Counted from the first letter of the stretch, positions 9,014 through 17,996 are shown. The stretch: DNA of 64,000 nucleotides from an uncultured bacterium (GCA_938041455.1 CALITO010000002.1:62001-126000), one strand, 5' to 3'. Notes: generated from the sequence alone by a model not told the origin. Numbers and translations: made by a program.

Positions 9014-11203
9014 TTAGGAAAGTGTTTCTTTATAGAGCCTCATTTCGTAGAGATAGATATTTTTACCTCCATTGGTCGAATAGAAATCTATCTTTAACTT
9101 GTTTGCCTTGGTTAGTGGTAGATTAACTCGTAGGAAATACCTCTTATTGTCTTTTACCTCCCGCAATTTTCTCCAAATACCATTCTCCAGGGCATATATC
9201 TCAAAATGGCTGGCTATGTTTGGGGGAATGTAAAAGGGGGGAAGCTGATGATATTCCTTATCTATAGAGGCATCGAAGAGAAACTGGATGCTGTTGAACT
9301 CCTTCTCCTCGCCTAAATCTACTTCCAAATATTGAGGGAACCCCTCACGGAAATCCGAGATCCACACATTCGTCCAGCTTTCAGGGCGGGATACCCCCGA
9401 AACGATGTTATCGGCCGAGAAGGGAAAGAGCAAAGGGAAGGTTTTAAAGAAAAGATTTTTACCCAATCGGAATCGCCAAAGGTTGCCCATCCTGTATATT
9501 TCCGATAAACCGGGGAGCGTTTCGCTTGTTTCTCTCAGGAGAACGGCAGGGTTAGGTTCAAGATAGAACCAGTAGATACCCCTTGGAAACTCACGATTTA
9601 TCTCTATCTCCACCTCCTGTTCACCCGCTTTAAGGTAAATTTTCTCGCTTATCAGATCCTCCTCAGCAGTAAAGTCCCAGAGGTCATAGGAGGGCCTTAG
9701 GTGGAAGGTGAGTTGAGTATTTGTTTCAGCCCATATATGAAGGATAATTTTCTCCACTCTCCCTTCAAGGGGTAACTTTTGCCCCAGGGGATTTTCCAAT
9801 CTTGTTTCGGAGTCCCACTTCTCAAACAGGAGGGGTGCTGAGGAAGAGGCAGTTAGTTTCGCATTTCTCATCAGGTCGCTTTCGTCTTCGTTCTTTATCC
9901 CGGGGATGAAACAGCCATCCTTTAAGAGCTGTTGTTGAAGTTCCTTTATGTGCTGGGGAAATATATCTCGGGGATAGACACGGTATTTCTTACAGATATA
10001 GGCGGCGGTTCCCACCGCTTGGCCCAAGAGGGCACAGGTGCCCATAAGCCTTGTGCTTCCAAGTGCTATATGCGTAACGCTGATGTTTCTACCCGCAAGA
10101 AATAGATTTCTTATGTTCTTTGAGTAAAGACACCTAAAAGGTATCTGGTAGATATATACGAAGCGCCTTTCCCACTCCTCTACCTTACCGCTCGTGCAAG
10201 GTTCAGGATATTCTTCCTTGGCAAGGATTCCCCCGGGTGTGTGGAGGTCTATGAACCATCCTCCGTATGCTATGGCATCAGGAAATCCCTGTCTCCTCCT
10301 CAGGTCTTGTTCTTTCAATATATAATCCCCCATAAACCTACGGGATTCCCTTTTCCCTGGCACCATTCCAATCCATTCGAGGGAGAAGTTCTCAAAGCCG
10401 TGGTTCCCTTTATTTTTCAAGTGGTCCCAAACACCGAGGAGATGAGCTAAGAGGTTGTGCTTTATCTCCTCGCTATCATATATTGTATCAAATGGATAGC
10501 CTATCTCAATCCACCAATAGCCGGGCATATAGCCGTGCGGTCTCAATTTGAGAGCAATGTCGTCTTCTGGATATTCGATAGCCCAGGAGGGTGGTTCAAA
10601 GGGGACAGATTTTCCGCAATCTCGGACGAGGAACATAAGAGAATTACCCATAATCCCCTCGTCAGGCTCATCAGGGGCAAGTTCCTCGCAGAATTCCTTC
10701 TTCCCCTCTCTACCCATCCTGAACTCTGCTCCAACGGAGAAAGCAAGAACACCATCTCCTGAGGCATCAAGGAAATAATCGCCCTTTATAATCAGTTCCT
10801 TCTCGCTTCCCAACTGAACGCAGTATACAGCGTCTATCAACTCCTTGCTCTTCATTATCCCCTTTCTACAGGATGTATTAAGGAACATATCAACCCCCGC
10901 TTCTCTGAGGGCATCGTAGAGGACGAGGTCCAATAGGGAGTTAGCGAGGGAACTATTATGGTATTGGAAATTGCGTCTTCTCTCTTCCAGGAATAGCTCA
11001 GCGATGATGCCCGTTTCTCTTGCCCAGGCATTGAAGTTCCCTGCTCCGCCGATGGGAACCCTTATCTCCGAGCTGGCATTGCCACCAAAAACAGGCCTAT
11101 CCTGAATGATAGCAACGGATAACCCCAACCGCCTTCCCGCAAGGGCTCCACAGACCCCCGCTAGCCCTCCCCCAACAACTACAAAATCATATCTATCCTT
11201 CAT
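9014..11203 (-). CDS. FAD-dependent oxidoreductase (FAD_oxidored family) with C-terminal beta domains
   Basis: An N-terminal Rossmann motif VVVGGGLAGVCGA (residues 8-20) is followed by the PF12831-type signature DRPVFGGNASSEIRVPIGGAG. Further conserved blocks are DASGDGVLAF, PGKRESRRFMGDY, and NLFLAGRNISVTHIALGSTRLMGTCALLGQAVGTAA. After about residue 460 the protein changes to beta-rich sequence, including a discoidin-like C-terminal part (GVSRPESWTNVW; YLEVDLGEEKEFNSIQFLFD). Proteins of this family are common beside glycosidases in Armatimonadota, Planctomycetes and Lentisphaerae, but substrates are mostly unknown. The start ATG has a GAGGAGG site 8-9 nt upstream. It heads the operon with the C45 and EIIA genes. 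Confidence 0.85.
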   Translation of the reverse strand: MKDRYDFVVVGGGLAGVCGALAGRRLGLSVAIIQDRPVFGGNASSEIRVPIGGAGNFNAWARETGIIAELFLEERRRNFQYHNSSLANSLLDLVLYDALREAGVDMFLNTSCRKGIMKSKELIDAVYCVQLGSEKELIIKGDYFLDASGDGVLAFSVGAEFRMGREGKKEFCEELAPDEPDEGIMGNSLMFLVRDCGKSVPFEPPSWAIEYPEDDIALKLRPHGYMPGYWWIEIGYPFDTIYDSEEIKHNLLAHLLGVWDHLKNKGNHGFENFSLEWIGMVPGKRESRRFMGDYILKEQDLRRRQGFPDAIAYGGWFIDLHTPGGILAKEEYPEPCTSGKVEEWERRFVYIYQIPFRCLYSKNIRNLFLAGRNISVTHIALGSTRLMGTCALLGQAVGTAAYICKKYRVYPRDIFPQHIKELQQQLLKDGCFIPGIKNEDESDLMRNAKLTASSSAPLLFEKWDSETRLENPLGQKLPLEGRVEKIILHIWAETNTQLTFHLRPSYDLWDFTAEEDLISEKIYLKAGEQEVEIEINREFPRGIYWFYLEPNPAVLLRETSETLPGLSEIYRMGNLWRFRLGKNLFFKTFPLLFPFSADNIVSGVSRPESWTNVWISDFREGFPQYLEVDLGEEKEFNSIQFLFDASIDKEYHQLPPFYIPPNIASHFEIYALENGIWRKLREVKDNKRYFLRVNLPLTKANKLKIDFYSTNGGKNIYLYEMRLYKETLS

Positions 11204-11408
11204 AATCTTTACCTCCTCTTTTTAAACCAGTCGTTTTCTTCTACGCTCCGATTAAAATAATATCTTTATATAAGGAATGCTCGCAAGGAAATCACGAAAC
11301 TTCCTTAAACTGGTAAAGGCATCCTTCATAAAGCATCTTCCCTAAGCCATTGCCATTCCTCTCTGGAAGGTAAAGGAAAATTACTCAACTGGGTTATGCT
11401 AAGGTGAT

Positions 11409-11453
11409 AAGTGCTCTCCCGATAGGTTTCCCAAACCTATCGGGAGAGCGCTT
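11409..11453. repeat. Perfect 21-bp hairpin containing a nonsense codon
   Basis: Arms 11409-11429 and 11433-11453 are complementary over 21 positions (one G-T wobble) around a 3-nt CCC loop. The hairpin lies inside the methyltransferase pseudogene frame; the TAG at 11439-11437 is part of one arm. No T-run follows on either strand, so an intrinsic terminator is unlikely. Confidence 0.85.
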
Positions 11454-12194
11454 CCGAATCAAGATATTCTACAACCATTTCCTCCCCAAGGTTATGGGAA
11501 AAAAGATTAGTTCTGGGTAAAAGATGATAAACATCCCCCATCCAAGGGTAACCCTTATAATCAAGGGCGGATGCTACTTTACCACTTTCTCGGAAGCCTG
11601 AGCCCACTACAATATGGGGAATACCGAAGAAATACCTGAGCCTTTTTACATCCTCTTTCCTAATCCAGTAACCTGTGAGATTCTCATATATTATCTTGTA
11701 TCGTTTAAGGTTCCTACCATCCAGGATAGGGAGAAAATCTCCCGAAGGGGGAAGCGGAGACTTTATTATGAAGGGGCTATTTCTAATCTCTGGAGTGCGA
11801 GGAGAGATGCGCACTTCATAAATGTCTTTCAAACGATATTTGCAAATTTCTTCTAATTTGCGAGTATAATCCTTCTGAAAGGTTATTACTTCTCCTTCCC
11901 AGTGGGGAGTGGCTTTTATTAGTTTGAGCCCTTTGCGATAATCAAAAAGTTCTACCCTCTGAGATAAGTTTTGGGATTTGAAAAAGTTAAGAATTACGCA
12001 GGCAACATCTGCTTCAGGCTTGAAGACATCGGGCCAGAGGTAGATTATTGCTGTCCCGCCCTCGCGGGCAAGAAAGCGCCTCAATTTCTTAAACTCATCA
12101 AGAATCATAGAGGATCTATTTTAATAGCGTAATGAGCAGAATGGCTGGAAATACCATAAGGAAAAGAAACTGATTATCTCCTTGTTGATTTCCA

Positions 12195-12220
12195 CTCCCT
12201 AAAGGTTCGCCTTTAGGGAG
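12195..12220. repeat. Perfect 11-bp hairpin with TTCG loop containing a nonsense codon
   Basis: Arms CTCCCTAAAGG (12195-12205) and CCTTTAGGGAG (12210-12220) are exact complements with a TTCG loop. It is the second hairpin of the methyltransferase pseudogene and includes its first in-frame TAG. Like the first hairpin it has the pattern CTCCC-N3-AGG/CCT-N3-GGGAG, and no T-run follows. Confidence 0.8.
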
Positions 12221-12547
12221 AGTGAAGGTAAGTTTCTTTTGATACCAAGGAGAAACTGCGCCAACCCGCAGGCAGGTTCCAAGATGTTAACGGTTTTGCC
12301 TCCGAACCTTTTTATATCTACCGAGCTGACCATCAGGTCTACTATATACTGGGGAGTAAAAAATATGCCGTAATCCTTTTTGACGCTTTTCAAGTTGTCG
12401 TTTAGTGCTCGTTGATAGGATAGGAACTGTTGTAGAGCTTCCTCTTTTACAAGCAGAGGCTCACCAAGTGCCCTATCTTCTGGGGTTTCCATATCATTTT
12501 AATGTTACTTCAAAACCCCTCTTTACGCAACTGGAAATAAGGAGGTC

Positions 12548-13927
12548 TTGGGAAATTTCCTTGTCTTGCATAAAATGAGGATTCCTGTTAATATTATATT
12601 AGAGGAGAGTGATTATTTGGACGATTCAAGTTTTTTGATCTGGCTTTTGGTTATTTTGATAATCGTTTTTAACGGGTTGCTTGCGGCGGCGGAAGTGGGA
12701 GTTATATCTTTGCGTAGGAGTAGGCTCACATTCCTTAGGGAAGAAGATAAAAGGGCGCAGGTGATAGCTCAATTATTGGAGAAACCGGAGATCTTTTTCG
12801 CTTCTCTTCAGGTGTGGGTTACATTGCTTGGAGTAGGAGGTGGTGCAGTAGCTACCCTTATTTCCATAAGGTTATTCGAGCCATTTTTGGGTAGGGGTAA
12901 GGAGGAGATAGCCGCTCTCTGCGGTTCCCTTCTAATGACCTTCTTCCTCCTTCTTTTTGGCGAACTGGTGCCAAAAAACCTCGCTATCCGTAAGGCAGAG
13001 TCTCTCTCCCTCCGCTCCGCTTATTTCATCAAATTCCTCTACCTCGCTGCTTATCCCTTTGTGACATTACTCGCCCTGGCAAGCGGTTGGATAGCTTCCC
13101 TGCTCGGGGGGCAAGGAAAGTTGGAAGGGATGGAATCCATAACGGAAGAGGAGATCCAGATACTTTTGGAAGAAGGTTCCAGAGAAGGAAGTATTGAGGA
13201 AGAAGAAAAGAAGATGATAGCCTCAATTTTTGACTTCACGGAGACGACCGCTAAAGAGATTATGGTGCCCCGCATTGATGTGGTAGGTGTAGAGGCGGAT
13301 GAAAGCGTGGAGAGGGTTTTGGAATTAGTTTCCAAGACGGGCTACTCCCGCCTACCCGTCTATAAGGAAAATATGGACAACATCATCGGCATAGTCCACG
13401 CCAAGGACGCGATCCGCAGATATAGGGAAGGCAAGCGAACAACTACAGCAAAGCGAATCGCCCGCCCCGCTTATTTCGTTCCCGAATCCAAGAAAATAGA
13501 CGAATTGCTCAAAGAGCTCCAGAGAAATAGGACACAAATGGCTATAGTAGTTGACGAATACGGAGGGACAGCGGGAATAGTGACATTAGAGGATATACTG
13601 GAGGAGATAGTAGGAGAAATAAAGGACGAACACGATAGAGAAAGCGAACTTATAGAACGGATTGATGATAAGACCGCTGTCGTCGATGCCCGTGCCCTTA
13701 TAGAAGATGTCAATGAGGCGCTTGGAATTTCTCTGTCCGATGAAGAGGCAGATACATTGGGAGGTTTGGTGTATGCCCTGCTCGGTAAAGTGCCTGAGGA
13801 GGGGGAAAGTTTGGAGCTGGATGACCTCACCCTAACCGTCGAGAAGACGGACGGCAGACGCATTAACAAAGTGCGAATAACAAAGAAAGAATCTCCCGAG
13901 GGGGAAAACCCCTTTGAAAAGGGATGA
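12548..13927 (+). CDS. CNNM/CorC (HlyC) family transporter: DUF21, CBS pair, CorC_HlyC domain
   Basis: The N-terminal DUF21/CNNM membrane domain (about residues 25-210) contains FNGLLAAAEVGVISLRRSRL, typical of this family of putative Mg2+/Na+ transporters. It is followed by a cytosolic CBS pair (ETTAKEIMVPRIDVVGVEAD; SRLPVYKENMDNIIGIVHAKD; MAIVVDEYGGTAGIVTLEDILEEIVGEI). The C-terminal CorC_HlyC domain ends with RINKVRITK. The length of ~450 residues is normal. The exact start is uncertain: TTG 12548 sits only 2 nt after GGAGG, and ATG 12575 has no clear ribosome site. It lies between the methyltransferase pseudogene and the intact methyltransferase but has no evident link to either. Confidence 0.9.
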   Translation: MGNFLVLHKMRIPVNIILEESDYLDDSSFLIWLLVILIIVFNGLLAAAEVGVISLRRSRLTFLREEDKRAQVIAQLLEKPEIFFASLQVWVTLLGVGGGAVATLISIRLFEPFLGRGKEEIAALCGSLLMTFFLLLFGELVPKNLAIRKAESLSLRSAYFIKFLYLAAYPFVTLLALASGWIASLLGGQGKLEGMESITEEEIQILLEEGSREGSIEEEEKKMIASIFDFTETTAKEIMVPRIDVVGVEADESVERVLELVSKTGYSRLPVYKENMDNIIGIVHAKDAIRRYREGKRTTTAKRIARPAYFVPESKKIDELLKELQRNRTQMAIVVDEYGGTAGIVTLEDILEEIVGEIKDEHDRESELIERIDDKTAVVDARALIEDVNEALGISLSDEEADTLGGLVYALLGKVPEEGESLELDDLTLTVEKTDGRRINKVRITKKESPEGENPFEKG

Positions 13928-13980
13928 AATCATAAAAGCAACAAGAATGTTTATTCAACAAAAACCATAAGAGATAAACG

Positions 13981-14907
13981 ATGATGAGTAATGATATAAA
14001 AACATCTCATAAATTAATATTTGGAGACAGCGAGGATATGAAAGAACTGCAAGATGGCAGTATACATCTTGTAGTTACAAGTCCACCATACTTTAATGCT
14101 CCTTTCGATTATCCTGGCCTTTTTGAAAATTATGAGGCATATTTAGATAAAATGACAAAGGTTGCAAAAGAGTTAAAGAGAGTGGTGGCTCAGGGAAGAG
14201 TGGTATGTATTGTGTGCGACGACACCTTAATAAAAGGAAGAAAGTATCCAATTGTAGCTGATCTCACAAAGATTTACATTGAAAAAGGTTTTAGCTATCG
14301 TGATAAAATCGTATGGATAAAACCAGAGGGTTATATTCGTATTAGTAGGAGGAGTGGTGTTATTTTACAACATCCATATCCCATGTATTTTTATCCTGAC
14401 AATATTCAAGAAACAATTTTAATCTTTCAGAATGGTGAATTTGATTATAAAAGCATTCCAGAGGAAGTAAAAGAGCAGTCAAAAATAGATATCTCAGAAT
14501 ATCAACAGAGTAAATGGTATCTCACTACTTGGAATATTGTTAATGTTTTACCTCTAAAAAATCGGCTTGAAAATGGTATAGCTGCATTCCCAGAAGAAAT
14601 ACCAAATAGGCTTATAAAACTCTTCTCGTATGTGGGTGAAAATGTCCTCGATCCATTTATGGGTTCGGGCACAACAAACAAAGTGGCAGCAATGCTAAAA
14701 AGAAACAGCATAGGTTATGAAGTTGATTTAGAGTTGCTTGAGGTTATAAAAGAAAAAATGGGATTAAAAGATAGTTCGCTGTTTGGAAGAAGTTATGAAG
14801 TTGAAATAATTGTCAGAGATGATGCGAGGCATCTCCGAACGCAATTGCAAAGTAAGGTTAGTGATCAAAAATCGGTAGCGAAAAATGTCAAGAAAAGCAC
14901 AAAATAG
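13981..14907 (+). CDS. Beta-class DNA amino-methyltransferase (N4-cytosine or N6-adenine)
   Basis: The 308-residue protein has catalytic motif IV TSPPY at residues 33-37 and the AdoMet-binding motif I DPFMGSGTT at 224-232, with AAFPEEIPNRLIKLFSYVGENVL just before it. Motif IV preceding motif I defines the beta class of amino-methyltransferases; a Ser before PPY is most common in N4-cytosine enzymes, but N6-adenine cannot be excluded. The central part (about 90-200) is the likely target-recognition region. The sequence is visibly A+T-richer than the flanking genes, which suggests acquisition by transfer. Its 3' end overlaps the glycosylase gene by 23 nt, so the two form an operon. ATG 13984 is an equally possible start; no strong ribosome site is seen. 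Confidence 0.9.
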   Translation: MMSNDIKTSHKLIFGDSEDMKELQDGSIHLVVTSPPYFNAPFDYPGLFENYEAYLDKMTKVAKELKRVVAQGRVVCIVCDDTLIKGRKYPIVADLTKIYIEKGFSYRDKIVWIKPEGYIRISRRSGVILQHPYPMYFYPDNIQETILIFQNGEFDYKSIPEEVKEQSKIDISEYQQSKWYLTTWNIVNVLPLKNRLENGIAAFPEEIPNRLIKLFSYVGENVLDPFMGSGTTNKVAAMLKRNSIGYEVDLELLEVIKEKMGLKDSSLFGRSYEVEIIVRDDARHLRTQLQSKVSDQKSVAKNVKKSTK

Positions 14908-15826
14908 TCTTTCCGAGATAGAAAAGAATAAGTTGCTCTTGATTTTGGAGGAACAAGGCAGAATTAAATGGCTTAAAAGATGGAAAGAACATATAGCATT
15001 CCCAAGCAACTTAAATCCGCTTTCTATAGAGAGAAACGAGCAAGAGAAAGCACTACGGTACCTGCTGTTAAGAGTTTTGATTAATCAACAGGCAAGATTT
15101 GAAAAAGTAAGAGAGATGTCTATAAAAATATCAGAAGAATTTACAGATGTTCTGCTATTCGAACCCTACAAGATTTCAGAATCAGAACTGTTTAAAGTTT
15201 TTAAAGAGGTAGCAGGTGAGAAAGGTTCTCTCTTATATAGGGTTGGAGCACTGGGGGGAATAAAACCAATTTCTCTTTTTACTTATCGCTTTAAAGCATA
15301 TGAGGGTTTTATTAAATGGTTAGATAAAACTAAACAATCCTTCTTGGATCTTATCATAAATCGATTACAAAACAACAAAGCGTTTAGCCTATTTGAATAT
15401 CTAAATAAGCATCCCATTCTTGAGGCTGGTTGGGTAGGAAACGACCCCAAGGCTTGCAGAATGTTCGTTAACTGGGTCGTTTTTCTTTTCAATGAGATAT
15501 GGAAACAAGGAGCATCAAGGATGGAAGAGACCTTAATGATAGTTGATGGCCATGTAGGTAAAGTGTTTTGCAGAAGTGGATTGTTGGGAGAAGTTCTTTA
15601 CGAAAAGGAGCGTCCATACATTATCCAAGCGAACAAAATGAGACCATGGATAGAGGAAATTGTCTCGCAATCTGAGAGAATCCCATTTTATGTTGATAAT
15701 GGAGCATTTTATCTTTTCGAGGACGGTTTTTGCACTGATTTAAATCCAAATTGTCGGGGGTGTCCAATAAATAAATTGTGCAAGAAATATAAAAAGTGGA
15801 CAGCATACCAGATGTGGGAAGAATAA
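14885..15826 (+). CDS. Endonuclease III-like HhH-GPD DNA glycosylase with [4Fe-4S] motif
   Basis: I assign this 313-residue protein to the HhH-GPD superfamily from aligned features. LLLRVLINQQARFEKV (61-75) matches the EndoIII helix with its active-site Gln. A hairpin region WVGNDPKAC puts K189 at the catalytic Lys position. IVDGHVGKVFCRSGLL puts D221 at the catalytic Asp. Cysteines at 283, 290, 293 and 299 give exactly C-x6-C-x2-C-x5-C, the EndoIII/MutY cluster motif. Lys plus Asp predicts a bifunctional glycosylase/AP lyase. It is longer than EndoIII (~210 residues), with an N-terminal extension and a longer mid-section. It overlaps the methyltransferase by 23 nt and shares its A+T-rich base use. 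It may excise a base at unmodified sites (restriction) or repair damage linked to the modification. Confidence 0.8.
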   Translation: MSRKAQNSLSEIEKNKLLLILEEQGRIKWLKRWKEHIAFPSNLNPLSIERNEQEKALRYLLLRVLINQQARFEKVREMSIKISEEFTDVLLFEPYKISESELFKVFKEVAGEKGSLLYRVGALGGIKPISLFTYRFKAYEGFIKWLDKTKQSFLDLIINRLQNNKAFSLFEYLNKHPILEAGWVGNDPKACRMFVNWVVFLFNEIWKQGASRMEETLMIVDGHVGKVFCRSGLLGEVLYEKERPYIIQANKMRPWIEEIVSQSERIPFYVDNGAFYLFEDGFCTDLNPNCRGCPINKLCKKYKKWTAYQMWEE

Positions 15827-15887
15827 GGAAGCAATCGCCATTTCATATAACAGCAGATAAGTCGAATAATTTAAAAAGTTCCTCTTT

Positions 15888-17996
15888 TTATTCCCCTATA
15901 TTTAATCTCCGTTTAATTGCGGAAAGATTCGCCCTCCTTACCCGCTTGACCAATTCCCACTTGGGCGTATCCGTGACATCAACCATCCCAAACGCATAAT
16001 GTTCCCCACACACCAGGTAAGGGGCAGTTGGCCCCCTAACGACTAAGTCTATCCCCTTACAAGGTCCCCTTCCCGTTATTGGTTGGTCCCTATAGAAGAA
16101 CCAGAGAACACCTACGCAATAGGGATTTATCGCTCCCTCACTTACCCATCTCTCATAAAACTCACCCGCTTCCACATCATCCCTTGCCCATATATCCGAC
16201 CATACCCCGAAACCTCTCTTGCCTTCATAAAATGATGGAAAAGAGAAATCGCCACAAATTATCGGCTTATCCACCTCCCCAACTAATTCCCTGAACCTCT
16301 CGCTCATAAACTCATAGCCGGCCAGATTATAGCCTATCACATCGCAATATCTGGCTGATAGTTTGAAAACCTCCCAATAACTTTTTTCTTTCTCCCACCA
16401 GCCGGGTATTATCCAGAATCCTAAGAAAAGGTGATTAGGATCTATCTCCTTTATCGTTTTGTAGACGAACTCGTAGTAGTTCTCTGCATAAAAGAACCTC
16501 AACTTTTCTACATCCTCGCTGGGTGGGTTTGGACTCGCTTGGTAAATCTCCTCTCTGCTTTTCCCCTCTACCTGCCAAGCCCTCACTAAAGCTTCCCAAT
16601 TTCCCTTATAAATTTCCCCCAATGCGTAATCCACCAGGGCTCGCTTAGCGGGAACATCTGCCCCCTTACCCAAAATCTCCTTTATCTCCTCACTCGTTAT
16701 TATCTCATCATACTCGTTTCCCAATGACCATCCCACGAGAAATGGATCGTTTTTCCTCGGCTCTATCTGCCTGCGAAGGGCTTCTCTGAAAATTGCTTTC
16801 ACTTCGGGATTGAATATATCCGGGTGACGGGCGATGTTGGGAACATCCCATCTACTAAGGACAGGAAAATAGGGTATCCCTTCCGGCATTCCCCACTTTC
16901 CCCCACCCGAAAAACCCCAAGCCTTTATTCTTTTCCTCGTTATCTCTTCCTCCTTCTCCCTCCAATTTTCCCCGTATTTGCGAATCATATTAGAGATATG
17001 AAAACACACATACTCCACATCTGACTCTCCCCAAAATCCTCGTCCCCATGCCTGCGCATAGGCCCCTTCTCTTGGTGGAAGCCACTCAAAAAGGAATTCC
17101 CTCCCCTTAACAGGAGTCATAATCTCCCAAGGACTGATGGGGACACCACAGAGCCCAATATAGAAGCAGGGGTTGCCCTTGGGTGTTATCAGCCACCAGT
17201 ATCCCTTCCTCTTAACTACTCTGTAGAACCCAGTTCCTTCTTCCTTCCAGTCCGAAAGCTCATATCCTCCAAATTGGTCATATCCTTCCCCCTCGCCCCA
17301 TTTTTCAAGGAGCCTTTCTTCTTCCTCTAAAGCTTTTTTGAGATCGTCATCGGTTTTGATTTTCCCTTCCCAGTCTCCATATTTGCATTGCCCGTAGAGG
17401 TCTACGAAGGGAGAGAAAGTTTTAATGTGAGGATAAGGGAGTATAGTAAAGGTTGCTTCAATTTTTATCTCCCCTTTCGTCTCCCAATCGAATCTGTGTG
17501 GACATTGGGGTTCGAATAAAAAGAGGGGAAGCAGTAGGGGAAAGGAAAAAGCTCGCTCCTTACCCCCGGATGTGATCCTCAGGTTTTTAAGGACGAGGAG
17601 ATAATCCACCCTACCTCTACCCCAGAGGGGACTGAAATAGACCTGCATAGTTCCTCCACTGGGTAGGAAACCACCCTTGCTCTCCCTTTTCAGCTCTCCG
17701 TCGAGCCTCATCCTCGCTTCTTCTCCGTTTATATTCACTATCAAGGAATAGTCCTTTTCTAATTGCCATGGGGGGTTTATGGAGATAAACCTCCATTCTT
17801 TCCCATCCGCGATTCCCAGAACGAGGGAGAGCGTTCCCCAGTGGCTGGGGGTATCCCCCTTTGAAGAGTTCTCAAACCCCAGATAAAAGCCCCTCTTTTC
17901 CTCCCAATCGTGCTGAGAGGCGATCAAAAGTCTGTGGGTCCCAGCGATGCCCCGAACAAAGAGGGCTAATAAAAGAAGAAATCTTATGGCTACCAA
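15888..17996 (-). CDS. Secreted clan GH-A-like glycoside hydrolase (agarase-like)
   Basis: A hydrophobic N-terminus (IRFLLLLALFVRGIAG) suggests export. After a beta-sandwich of ~250 residues comes the entry sequence GFYRVVKRKGYWWLITPKGNP and FYIGLCGV, typical of proteins annotated as agarase-like, then a TIM barrel. GWSLGNEYDE near residue 430 supplies the Asn-Glu acid/base pair. The strand where the nucleophile Glu is expected reads KPIICGDFSF, with Asp, near residue 583. The TTG start at 17996 overlaps the GH116-like stop region by 7 nt, so both are one transcript. The substrate is unknown. Confidence 0.75.
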   Translation of the reverse strand: MVAIRFLLLLALFVRGIAGTHRLLIASQHDWEEKRGFYLGFENSSKGDTPSHWGTLSLVLGIADGKEWRFISINPPWQLEKDYSLIVNINGEEARMRLDGELKRESKGGFLPSGGTMQVYFSPLWGRGRVDYLLVLKNLRITSGGKERAFSFPLLLPLFLFEPQCPHRFDWETKGEIKIEATFTILPYPHIKTFSPFVDLYGQCKYGDWEGKIKTDDDLKKALEEEERLLEKWGEGEGYDQFGGYELSDWKEEGTGFYRVVKRKGYWWLITPKGNPCFYIGLCGVPISPWEIMTPVKGREFLFEWLPPREGAYAQAWGRGFWGESDVEYVCFHISNMIRKYGENWREKEEEITRKRIKAWGFSGGGKWGMPEGIPYFPVLSRWDVPNIARHPDIFNPEVKAIFREALRRQIEPRKNDPFLVGWSLGNEYDEIITSEEIKEILGKGADVPAKRALVDYALGEIYKGNWEALVRAWQVEGKSREEIYQASPNPPSEDVEKLRFFYAENYYEFVYKTIKEIDPNHLFLGFWIIPGWWEKEKSYWEVFKLSARYCDVIGYNLAGYEFMSERFRELVGEVDKPIICGDFSFPSFYEGKRGFGVWSDIWARDDVEAGEFYERWVSEGAINPYCVGVLWFFYRDQPITGRGPCKGIDLVVRGPTAPYLVCGEHYAFGMVDVTDTPKWELVKRVRRANLSAIKRRLNIGE

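Larger units (their letters stand above)
11326..12492 (-). pseudogene. Decayed Eco57I/TaqI-type N6-adenine DNA methyltransferase
   Basis: One reading frame on the minus strand holds the remains of a single gene. The first part (12492-12202) has DYGIFFTPQYIVDLMV and methyltransferase motif I NILEPACGLAQFLLGIK. It stops at TAG 12201-12199 where the family has Tyr, and continues GVEINKE. Then come ~20 unrelated codons with a TAA at the place where the catalytic NPPY region should be, so an internal segment is deleted. The frame resumes at ATG 12108 (FKKLRRFLAREGG, then a TaqI-like specificity domain with PILDGRNLKRY). It meets a second TAG at 11439-11437 where Tyr is again expected, and runs on as VWETYRESTYHLSITQLSNF to TGA 11328-11326. 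With no NPPY and three internal stops it cannot methylate DNA. Confidence 0.85.

Noticed and set aside
11409..11453. Intrinsic terminator
   Set aside because: The stem is strong but no T-run follows on either strand, and the hairpin lies within the pseudogene frame.
12195..12220. Intrinsic terminator or mobile palindromic element
   Set aside because: No T-run follows, and only two loosely similar copies exist in the window, both explained by coding sequence on each side.
11326..12492. TAG recoding (pyrrolysine or suppressor reading) of the methyltransferase gene
   Set aside because: Both TAGs replace expected Tyr, but the frame also contains a TAA and lacks the NPPY region, so reading through TAG would not give a working enzyme. 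No other gene in the window needs TAG recoding.
15872..15890. TAAAAAG/CTTTTTA stem between the glycosylase and agarase-like genes as a terminator
   Set aside because: It is a 7-bp stem almost wholly A-T; too weak to call, although convergent genes here would need termination.
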